Origin: Gemmatimonadales bacterium
GTDB taxonomy: Bacteria > Gemmatimonadota > Gemmatimonadetes > Gemmatimonadales > JACORV01
Direction: 5' to 3'
Assembly (NCBI GenBank): GCA_030697825.1
Contig: JAUYOW010000199.1
Location: forward strand, 1-58,757
DNA: 58,757 nucleotides
The position numbers were made by a program, and so were the translations under genes. Shown here in pieces: positions 52,122 to 58,757 of the stretch (within the stretch, counting starts at the first letter, position 1; each line of letters starts with the position of its first letter). The notes beneath the pieces are model-generated. The model had not been told where the DNA came from and searched no databases. It was given only the letters and a program-made list of their open reading frames with translations.

Positions 52122-53336
52122 ATGAGCATCTTCGAGCTCGAGGAGTCCGTGACGCAGAACGCGCGGATGAAAGTCATCGGCGTGGGCGGCGGCGGCGGCA
52201 ACGCGGTGAACCGGATGATCGAGGAGCACTTGACCGGGGTCGAGTTCATCTCGGTGAACTGCGACTCCCAGGCGCTCATCAACAACCGGGCGGACATCAA
52301 GGTCCAGATCGGGAAGAAGCTCACGCGCGGCCTCGGGGCCGGCGCGCGGCCCGAGATCGGCCGCCAGGCCATCGAGGAGAACCGCGACGACGTGGGGCGG
52401 GCCATCCAGAGCGCCGACCTCATCTTCGTCACCTGTGGCATGGGGGGCGGCACCGGCACCGGTGCCGCGCCGATCATCGCCTCCATGGCCAAGGAGATGG
52501 GGGTCCTCACCATCGGCATCGTCACCAAGCCGTTCCTCTTCGAGGGCAAGAAGCGGATGCGGCAGGCCGAGATGGGCATCACCGAGATGCGCAAATACGT
52601 TGACACGATGATCGTCGTGCCCAACGAGCGGCTCATGGCGGTGGTGGGCAAGGGAGTCCCGTTCCCCGACGCGCTGAAGGTCGCCGACGGAGTGCTGCTC
52701 AACGCCACTCGCGGCATCTCCGAAGTGATCACCCGGCCGGGGCTGGTGAACGTGGACTACGCCGACGTCCGCACGGTGATGCAGAACGGCGGCTCCGCTC
52801 TCATGGGAACGGGGATCGGCAAGGGCGAGAGCCGGGCCATGGAGGCGGCGCAGCAGGCCATCTCAAGCCCGCTGCTCGACAACATCTCCGTCAACGGGGC
52901 GACCGGGGTGCTGGTCAACATCACCGGAGGGAACGATCTTACCCTGGGCGAGGTACACCAGGTCTCGGAGATCATCCACGACGCAGTGGGTGACGAAGCC
53001 GAGGTCATCTTCGGCAGCGTCATCGAGCCGTCGATGGAAGGCGAGATCCGAGTGACGGTGATCGCGACCGGGTTCGACCGGAAGGAGCAGCAGGCGGCGG
53101 GCCCGGTGAGGGCGCCGGGAGTCATCCAGTTCCCGCAGCGGCAGTCCGGCGTGGTGCGCGCCTCGGGCAGCGTGGCGCAGCAGGCCGCGGCGGCAGGCGG
53201 GGCGGGCGCGACGCAGTCAGGGCGGCGTCCTTCGGGCGCGGGACCGGGCGGTCCGGTCTCACGGCCGGTACAGGGATCGGCGGAGCCGCTGTCCGACATG
53301 GAGATCCCTACCTTCATCAGAAGGCAGATGGATTGA
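52122..53336 (+). CDS. ftsZ: Tubulin-like division protein FtsZ
   Basis: FtsZ assembles the Z ring. The tubulin signature GGGTGTG is at 108-114, with NAVNRMIEEHLTGVEFISVNCDSQAL at the start and NDLTLGEV in the T7 region. A Gly/Ala/Gln-rich linker (about 320-390) leads to a conserved tail EIPTFIRRQMD for FtsA binding. ATG at 52122; 404 residues. Its stop overlaps the M23 gene (TTGA). Confidence 0.98.
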   Translation: MSIFELEESVTQNARMKVIGVGGGGGNAVNRMIEEHLTGVEFISVNCDSQALINNRADIKVQIGKKLTRGLGAGARPEIGRQAIEENRDDVGRAIQSADLIFVTCGMGGGTGTGAAPIIASMAKEMGVLTIGIVTKPFLFEGKKRMRQAEMGITEMRKYVDTMIVVPNERLMAVVGKGVPFPDALKVADGVLLNATRGISEVITRPGLVNVDYADVRTVMQNGGSALMGTGIGKGESRAMEAAQQAISSPLLDNISVNGATGVLVNITGGNDLTLGEVHQVSEIIHDAVGDEAEVIFGSVIEPSMEGEIRVTVIATGFDRKEQQAAGPVRAPGVIQFPQRQSGVVRASGSVAQQAAAAGGAGATQSGRRPSGAGPGGPVSRPVQGSAEPLSDMEIPTFIRRQMD

Positions 53337-54598
53337 CGCTACTCTCCAGGAACGAACGGACCGTCCTCGTGACGTTGCTGGCGCTCCTGTTCGGCGTCGG
53401 CGCTTCGGGCGCGCGTCGCGCGGGCTACCTCGGCGGGCTCAAGACTGCGCCGCCGGTGGTCGTAGCCTCGGCGCCGGTCCGGTTGATCAGCGACACGCTC
53501 CGCGCCAACGAGACGGTATCGCAGCTGTTCGCCCGGCGCGGCGTGAACGACGTGGACTGGACCGCGCTCGCACGCGGAGTGAGGAACTTCAATCCGGACC
53601 GGCTACGCAGCGGGCTGGTCTTCACCTTCCGCCAGCGGCACGGGGAAGAGACGCCGCACGCTGTGGCGGTGCGGGTCTCGTACGACTCGCGGCTGCTGAT
53701 GACCAGGGCCGACACGGGCTGGTCGGCGTCGGTGGAGCGCATCCCGTGGCGCGTCGAGCCTCTGACCGTCGAAGGGACGATCCGCACCACGCTCTACGAC
53801 GCGATGGACGCGGCGGTCGGTGACGAGACGCTGCCGGCTGAAGCGCGCAGCCAGCTGGTGTGGGGCCTCGCCGAGGTCTACGACTGGGTGGTGGACTTCT
53901 CGCGCGACATCCAGGAGGGTGACCGCTTCCGCGTGGTGGCGGAGCGGCTGGTGTCCATCGAGGGAGAGGTGCGGTACGGCCGGATCGTCGCGGCGCGGAT
54001 CGACGCGTCGAACCGCCACCTGTATGCTTTCCGCTTCGACGACGGCGACCGCACCGAGTTCTACGACGAGCAGGGCCGCTCGATGAAGCGCGACTTCCTG
54101 CGCACGCCGCTCGAGTTCAAGCGCCTCGGTTCCGGCTTCAGCAGGCGACGCTTCCACCCCATCCTCCGCCACTACCGCCCGCACCTGGGCATCGATTTCG
54201 GCGCCGCATATGGCGCGCCGGTGCGGAGCGTCGGCAACGGGACCATCACGGTAGCCGGCCGGATGGGCGGCTACGGCAACCTGGTCGAGGTCCGTCACAA
54301 CGGGACTGCGAGCAGCCGATACGCGCACCTCTCGCGCTTCGCCGCGGGCGTCCACGTGGGGGCGCGGGTGAGCCAGGGCGAGACGATCGGATACGTGGGC
54401 GCGAGCGGACTCGCGACGAGCCCGCACCTGCACTACGAGCTGCGGATCAACGGCAGGGCGGTGAACCCACGCCGGCAGTTCAGCGTCGGCTCGGGCGAGC
54501 CGGTGCCGGCCGCACGCCGGACGGAGTTCGAGCCGGAGAAGGCGCGCCTATTGGAGCTGCTGGAGCCGCGGACCGCCCAGCCCCACACCGCGACCTGA
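53333..54598 (+). CDS. M23 (LytM-type) metallopeptidase
   Basis: A 421-residue exported murein endopeptidase. An N-terminal hydrophobic helix (about 8-24) anchors or exports it; a LysM/OapA-like segment (about 50-95, ANETVSQLFARRGVNDVDW) follows, then the M23 domain with HxxxD at H284-D288 (HLGIDFG) and HxH at 365-367 (HLHYEL). All zinc ligands are kept, so it is probably active rather than an EnvC-like regulator. TTG at 53333 overlaps the ftsZ stop, and placement next to ftsZ suggests a role in septal splitting. Confidence 0.92.
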   Translation: MTLLSRNERTVLVTLLALLFGVGASGARRAGYLGGLKTAPPVVVASAPVRLISDTLRANETVSQLFARRGVNDVDWTALARGVRNFNPDRLRSGLVFTFRQRHGEETPHAVAVRVSYDSRLLMTRADTGWSASVERIPWRVEPLTVEGTIRTTLYDAMDAAVGDETLPAEARSQLVWGLAEVYDWVVDFSRDIQEGDRFRVVAERLVSIEGEVRYGRIVAARIDASNRHLYAFRFDDGDRTEFYDEQGRSMKRDFLRTPLEFKRLGSGFSRRRFHPILRHYRPHLGIDFGAAYGAPVRSVGNGTITVAGRMGGYGNLVEVRHNGTASSRYAHLSRFAAGVHVGARVSQGETIGYVGASGLATSPHLHYELRINGRAVNPRRQFSVGSGEPVPAARRTEFEPEKARLLELLEPRTAQPHTAT

Positions 54599-54635
54599 AC
54601 TCCGCCCCTCGGGGGGGTTCGGTAGCTTTCTCCCT
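54599..54635. other. Short gap with no clear signal
   Basis: The 37 bases between the M23 gene and hisA contain a G-run (GGGGGGG) and a weak CCCC/GGGG pairing, too short to call a terminator. No promoter pair is evident. Confidence 0.2.
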
Positions 54636-55355
54636 GTGGAACTCTATCCCGCCATCGACATCCGCGCCGGAAGGGTCGTGCGCATGTCGCGCAGCGACGC
54701 CACGAAGCAGACGCTCTACCATCCCGACCCTTTCGCCGTGGCAGACAGCTACCTCGAGGCAGGCGCTGGTTGGGTCCACGTCGTGGACCTGGACCGAGCC
54801 TTCGGGTTGGGCGACCAGACCGCGCTCGTAGCCGCGCTGGTGAAGCGGCTGCCGATACCGGTGCAGGCGGGAGGCGGCATCCGCACGGCGGACGACGCGC
54901 TTCGCATGCGCGACCTCGGCGTGCAACGGGTGGTGCTGGGGATGCGCGCCGCCGAGTCCGTGGATGACCTGGCGGCGACGGCGGACTTCTTCAGTGAGGA
55001 CTTCCTCGCCATCGCCGTGGACGTGCGGGACGGGTCGCTCTGGGCGCGAGACTGGCCGGAAGCCGCCGCCGTGACCCCGCCCGCATTGCTCCAGCGGGCG
55101 CGCGCGGCCGGTCTCGTGCTCGCGGTGCACACCGATCTCTCCCGTGAAGGCTCGCTCCTCGGCGCGAACGTGGAGGATGCGGCGACGCTCTCGCGCGATG
55201 CGGGCGTTGACATGATCGTTTCCGGAGGGATCAACGGCCTCCGCGACCTCGAGCGGATCCGCGAAGCGGGCCTCGCCGGGGCAGTCGTGGGCCGAGCGCT
55301 CTTCGAACAGCGGTTCACGCTCAAGGAGGCGCTGGCGTGCTCGTCGTCCTCGTAG
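54636..55355 (+). CDS. hisA: ProFAR isomerase HisA
   Basis: HisA isomerises ProFAR to PRFAR in histidine synthesis. It is a (beta/alpha)8 barrel of 239 residues with catalytic D8 (PAIDIRAG) and D129 (AVDVRDG), phosphate-binding VQAGGGIR and VSGGINGLRD, and a second half repeat HTDLSREG. It is alone, without other his genes, so the rest of the pathway lies elsewhere. GTG at 54636. It overlaps the next gene by 19 bp. Confidence 0.92.
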   Translation: MELYPAIDIRAGRVVRMSRSDATKQTLYHPDPFAVADSYLEAGAGWVHVVDLDRAFGLGDQTALVAALVKRLPIPVQAGGGIRTADDALRMRDLGVQRVVLGMRAAESVDDLAATADFFSEDFLAIAVDVRDGSLWARDWPEAAAVTPPALLQRARAAGLVLAVHTDLSREGSLLGANVEDAATLSRDAGVDMIVSGGINGLRDLERIREAGLAGAVVGRALFEQRFTLKEALACSSSS

Positions 55356-56983
55356 GGCTGCTCGCGGCGGGAGCCGCGCTTGCGCTCTATCTACTGGTTG
55401 AGAGGGTGGGCCCGTCCGGCGTGCCGCTGGCACTGTTGAGAGCGACCGCATGGGGTGCGGTCGCCGCGCTGCTGGTGAACCCGGGGTGCCGGAGCGCGGG
55501 GGCCGACGGGACTACCGTGCTGCTGGACGGATCTCTCTCCATGAGCGAGCCGGCAGGGGACGCGCGGTGGCGTGCGGCGGTGGATACGGCGCGTGCGATC
55601 GCGGGCCGCGGTGGGCGGATCGTGCTCTTCGGCGACGAGCCGAGGATGTGGGCCGAAGGCGCGACCCCGTCGGCAAATGGAAGCCGTCTGCTGCCGGCGT
55701 TGCGCGAGGCGGCCTCGCGCGGCGGCCGCGTGGCGATCGTGACCGATGGCGCCCTCGACGACGCGACCGCGGTGCCGTCGGATCTGCTTGGCCGCGCGCG
55801 GATCGTCGTGCTGGTGAGACCCGCGAGACCGGACGCGGGAATAGCCGGGCTCGACCTGCCGGCGGCGCTTCGTGCGGGAGACACGGCGACCGCCACCGTG
55901 GACATCGTTGCCTCCGGGTCGAGACCGGGCGACAGCGTAACCGTGGAGCTGTCGGAGCAGGGCCGGGTCGTGGCCCGGGTGCGCATCGGTGTCGGTGCGG
56001 GTGGCAACTTCCGTCGCGACCTCAGGTTCGTGCCGGCCCCACCCGTGGGCGATCGTGAAGTGCGGCGCTACGAAGCGCGGGCCAGCGGGATCGCCGGGGA
56101 TGCGGAGCCGCGCGACGACCGCCGCGCGAGCCTCTCCGCGGTAACGCGCGCTGGGGCGATCGCGCTCCTTTCCGACAGCCCGGACTGGGACTCGCGCTGG
56201 CTCGCCACGACGCTTGCCGCGACTGCTGGGTCGCCCGTGCAGGTTTTCGTGCGCGTGGCGGGTGGCACCTGGCGTGATGCCCGCACTCTGACGCCGGTTA
56301 GCGACGCCTTGGTGCAAGGCGCGGCGGCGCGTGCGAGCCTGGTCGTGGCGCACGGAACCGAAGCCGGCGTCGAGGCTATCGCGCGTTCGGCGCGGCGCGG
56401 GCTGTGGCGCTGGCCGACCCAACGCCGGGACGGCGGTGGTACGCCAGGGGATTGGTACGTGATGCCGCCCGAGTTCGCGTCCCCAGTGGGCGCGGCTCTG
56501 GGTGGCGTGGCCGTAGAGAGTCTGCCCCCGCTCGAAGCGGTGCTCGACATCCGCGCCGACTCGATCGCGTGGACGGGGCTCACCGCGCAGCTCGACCGGC
56601 GGGGCCGCTCCCGACCGGTGGTTCAGGGCACCACGTTCGGTGGGCGGCGCGTCGTGACCCTGGGCGCCACGGGGCTGTGGCGCTGGGCCAGCAGGGGCGG
56701 GGTCGCGGCCGAAGGGTATCGCGCGCTGGTTGCCTCGCTCACTGACTGGTTGCTCGAAGAACGCGGTGGAGAGCAGTCGTCACTGGTCGCGGCGCGCGAC
56801 TCACTGGCGCGCGGGGCCACCGAGTTCCTGCCGCGGGCGCCGGTGCTTTCCTCGCAGCCGGGGCTCGCCATGGAGGAAGCAGGAGAACCCTTTCCGCTCC
56901 GCCATGTGCAGTTGGTCTATTGGGCGGCGCTCCTGGCGCTGCTCGCCGAATGGATCGCGAGGAGGAGAATGGGGTTGCGATGA
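55337..56983 (+). CDS. VWA-like membrane protein (BatA/DUF-type)
   Basis: A 548-residue protein with N-terminal helices (about 1-20 and 28-48), then a VWA-like domain with the MIDAS motif DGSLS (D64, S66, S68) and TDGALDD, a long beta-rich middle, and a C-terminal membrane helix (about 525-540). Layout resembles BatA-like or glutamine-amidotransferase-like VWA proteins. The GTG at 55337 has AAGGAGG at 55323-55329 and overlaps hisA. Function unknown. Its end runs into the 8-bp repeat before ftsY. Confidence 0.7.
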   Translation: MLVVLVGLLAAGAALALYLLVERVGPSGVPLALLRATAWGAVAALLVNPGCRSAGADGTTVLLDGSLSMSEPAGDARWRAAVDTARAIAGRGGRIVLFGDEPRMWAEGATPSANGSRLLPALREAASRGGRVAIVTDGALDDATAVPSDLLGRARIVVLVRPARPDAGIAGLDLPAALRAGDTATATVDIVASGSRPGDSVTVELSEQGRVVARVRIGVGAGGNFRRDLRFVPAPPVGDREVRRYEARASGIAGDAEPRDDRRASLSAVTRAGAIALLSDSPDWDSRWLATTLAATAGSPVQVFVRVAGGTWRDARTLTPVSDALVQGAAARASLVVAHGTEAGVEAIARSARRGLWRWPTQRRDGGGTPGDWYVMPPEFASPVGAALGGVAVESLPPLEAVLDIRADSIAWTGLTAQLDRRGRSRPVVQGTTFGGRRVVTLGATGLWRWASRGGVAAEGYRALVASLTDWLLEERGGEQSSLVAARDSLARGATEFLPRAPVLSSQPGLAMEEAGEPFPLRHVQLVYWAALLALLAEWIARRRMGLR

Positions 56984-56986
56984 GTT

Positions 56987-57018
56987 GGTGATGAGGTGAT
57001 GAGGTGATGAGGTGATGG
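56987..57018 (+). repeat. Four-unit 8-bp tandem repeat before ftsY
   Basis: Three perfect copies of GGTGATGA and a fourth with one mismatch run in tandem in the gap before ftsY. Confidence 0.75.
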
Positions 57019-57043
57019 TGTGGTGCGGGGAGGTGTTCTGGTG

Positions 57044-57940
57044 ATGGGGTTGTGGTCCAGGATCAGACGGCTCGCGGTCACCGATGTCGCCGTGCTGGTG
57101 CGCGGGCTCGGGCGCGCGGAGCTCGACGCGTTCGAGCGAACGCTCATCGAAGCCGACCTGGGCGTGACCGCGACGATGGAACTGGTGGCGGACGTCACGG
57201 ACCGCGTGCGGCGCGGGAAGCTCCAGTCCGCGGACGACGTGCGCGCGGCGCTCGAGGAGCGGCTCGTCTCGATCCTGGACCCGGCGGACGGCCGCGACCC
57301 CGGTGCGATCGCGCGCGGCGACCCGGGCCCTACGGTGATCCTCATGGTCGGCGTGAACGGCTCGGGGAAGACGACGGCGACGGCGAAGCTCGCCAAGCGG
57401 CTCGCCCGTCAAGGCCGCCGGGTGCTGCTCGCGGCGGCTGACACCTACCGCGCGGGCGCGGTGCAGCAGCTCGAGGAATGGGCGGTACGGCTCGGCTTGC
57501 CGTGCGTGAAGGGCGCCGGCGGCGGCGACCCGGCGGCGGTCGCCTTCGATGCGGTGGACGCGGCGACCTCGCGCGGCCTCGACACGGTGCTCGTGGATAC
57601 CGCCGGCCGGCTTCACACCCAGGATGACCTGATGAAGGAAGTGCAAAAGGTCGCGCGGGTCGTCGGGAAGCGCTCCGCCGGCGCGCCGCACGAGACGCTG
57701 CTCGTGCTCGACGGCTCGACCGGGCAGAACGCGGTGCAGCAGGGCAAGGTGTTCGCGGCGGCGCTGCGGATCACCGGCCTGGTAGTGACGAAGCTGGACG
57801 GGACGGCGCGCGGCGGCACCGTCGTCGCGCTCCGGCGCGAGCTGGCGCTCCCGGTCCGGTTCCTGGGCGTGGGCGAGAGTGCGGATGATCTGGAAGTGTT
57901 CGATCCCCGGACCTATGCCAAGCGGCTTCTCGAAGACTGA
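57044..57940 (+). CDS. ftsY: Signal recognition particle receptor FtsY
   Basis: FtsY is the SRP GTPase at the membrane. The NG domain has NGSGKTTATAK (P-loop K109), DTAGR, TKLDGTARGG and a start MGLWSRIRRL; there is no acidic A domain, so this is a short form (298 residues). ATG at 57044 has GGGAGG nearby; a GTG at 57020 would add eight residues next to the repeat. Its 3' end overlaps recG by 26 bp. Confidence 0.95.
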   Translation: MGLWSRIRRLAVTDVAVLVRGLGRAELDAFERTLIEADLGVTATMELVADVTDRVRRGKLQSADDVRAALEERLVSILDPADGRDPGAIARGDPGPTVILMVGVNGSGKTTATAKLAKRLARQGRRVLLAAADTYRAGAVQQLEEWAVRLGLPCVKGAGGGDPAAVAFDAVDAATSRGLDTVLVDTAGRLHTQDDLMKEVQKVARVVGKRSAGAPHETLLVLDGSTGQNAVQQGKVFAAALRITGLVVTKLDGTARGGTVVALRRELALPVRFLGVGESADDLEVFDPRTYAKRLLED

Positions 57941-58757
57941 CCCACGGCTCCGCCTCGCCACTTCCGTCCAGTACCTCAAGGGCGTAGGTGAGCGTCGCGC
58001 GGAGCTGCTGTCCCACCTCGGCATCCGTACCGCGCGCGATCTCCTCCATCACATCCCGTTCCGATACCTCGACGCGACCACCGTCACGCCGATCGCGCGG
58101 GCGCGGGGGGGCGCGCCGGGCGAGGACGTGACGGTCGTGGGCCGCGTCATCTCGACCGCCGTGATCCCCACGCGCCGGGGACTTCGCGTCTTCCAGTGCG
58201 TCCTCCAGGACGAGAGCGGGATGCTGGAGTGTGGGTGGCCGGGGAGGCCGTTCCTCGAGCGCAGCATCACCAAGGGAATGCTCCTCCTCGCCTCCGGTCC
58301 GATGAAGCACTTCCACGGCAAGCAACTCCAGCCGCGCGAGTGGATCGTCCTGGGTGGTGAAGAAGAGGAGGCCCCGGCGCGCGGGATCGTCCTGCCGGTG
58401 TATCCGGTCACCGAGGGGCTCACCGTCAGGCAGATGCGCTCCCTCTACGAGCATCACCTGGGCGCCTTGCTCCCGCTGGTCGCGGAAGAGCTGCCCTCCG
58501 CGTGGCGCCTGGCGGCGGACGTGACGCCGCTCCCGGAAGCGCTCCGGATGGTGCACCGTCCCGCGAGGATCGAGGAGGCGGAGCAGGGGAGGCGACGACT
58601 TGCCTTTGAGGAGTTGGTGCTGCTCCAGCTCGTGTTGGCCCGGGCGCGGTGGCTGGCCAAGCGCTCGCGCGCGGGGATCAGCTTCGAGGTGAGGAAAGAC
58701 CTGACCACGAGGCTGCGCGAGAACCTCCCGTTCGACCTGACCAAGGCGCAGAAGCGC
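57915..58757 (+). CDS. recG: ATP-dependent DNA helicase RecG, 3' end outside window
   Basis: RecG remodels stalled forks and Holliday junctions. The 281 residues visible include VQYLKGVGERRAELLSHLGIRTARDLLHHIPFRYLD (HhH/wedge start), the OB-fold (VTVVGRVISTAV), and the family segment PVYPVTEGLTVRQMRSLY; the reading frame stays open to the last base, where FDLTKAQKR leads to the helicase domain. The ATG at 57915 overlaps ftsY. The helicase motifs lie beyond the window. Confidence 0.92.
   Translation, partial: MPSGFSKTDPRLRLATSVQYLKGVGERRAELLSHLGIRTARDLLHHIPFRYLDATTVTPIARARGGAPGEDVTVVGRVISTAVIPTRRGLRVFQCVLQDESGMLECGWPGRPFLERSITKGMLLLASGPMKHFHGKQLQPREWIVLGGEEEEAPARGIVLPVYPVTEGLTVRQMRSLYEHHLGALLPLVAEELPSAWRLAADVTPLPEALRMVHRPARIEEAEQGRRRLAFEELVLLQLVLARARWLAKRSRAGISFEVRKDLTTRLRENLPFDLTKAQKR

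Noticed and set aside
49769-52732. A 987-residue open frame on the - strand opposite murC-ftsQ-ftsA-ftsZ
   Set aside because: It is antisense to four certain genes, is Ser/Arg/Pro-rich with no domain, and such long antisense frames are expected at this GC content.
54599-54635. Intrinsic terminator before hisA
   Set aside because: The possible stem is only about four G-C pairs with no T-tract.
37948-57018. Tandem repeats as a CRISPR array
   Set aside because: Units are 7-8 bp with no spacers and no cas genes.

Overview
The window is a gene-dense, very GC-rich stretch (roughly 70% by eye) of a bacterial chromosome, with no plasmid, phage, insertion-sequence or CRISPR sequence. Almost all genes are on the + strand and many overlap by 4 bp (ATGA, GTGA or TTGA), which implies long, translationally coupled operons. 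The folP-cdaA pairing, a DUF2723 (GT117-type) membrane protein, an S9 peptidase, a PASTA-bearing FtsI and many secreted TPR proteins suggest the FCB group, most likely Gemmatimonadota. This assignment is inference; there is no rRNA in the window.

Layout. 1-2927: the end of an S9 peptidase gene and a convergent lipoprotein gene, separated by a hairpin-rich repeat. 2978-18407: housekeeping genes tilS, hpt, ftsH, folP, cdaA, a DUF2723 protein, a YggS-family protein, a DivIVA-like protein, purine nucleoside phosphorylase, ileS, a DksA/TraR-family protein, lspA and an RluD-type pseudouridine synthase. 18394-35653: an 18-gene signalling cluster. It starts cheW-cheY-cheA-cheC, ends cheR-cheD-cheB-cheW-cheW-TPR, and between these holds TPR and DUF4388 proteins, three roadblock-domain proteins, an MglA-type GTPase and a protein with two DnaA-type AAA+ modules but no DnaA DNA-binding domain. 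35687-37892: a small membrane protein, tRNA-Val(TAC), a secreted TPR protein and tRNA-Asp(GTC). 37971-53336: a division and cell-wall (dcw) cluster rsmH-ftsL-ftsI-murE-murF-mraY-murD-ftsW-murG-murC-ftsQ-ftsA-ftsZ, without mraZ, murB or ddl. 53333-58757: an M23 peptidase, hisA, a VWA-like membrane protein, ftsY and the first part of recG.

The most interesting region is the signalling cluster. It joins a complete set of chemotaxis adaptation enzymes, but no receptor, to a Myxococcus-like MglA/roadblock polarity module. It adds two DUF4388 proteins carrying 24-residue repeats that resemble the c-di-GMP-binding MshEN motif, and the tandem DnaA-like ATPase. A plausible reading is a receptor-driven switch controlling cell polarity, surface motility or pilus/secretion placement. 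The receptor and the output are not in the window.

A second theme is short tandem repeats with 7-, 8- or 9-bp units at gene junctions and once inside ileS, plus a GGGGAGCGGTACC motif shared by the first intergenic hairpin and the ileS repeat. Promoter calls rest on -35/-10 matches read by eye, and functions on recognised motifs; no database search was possible.
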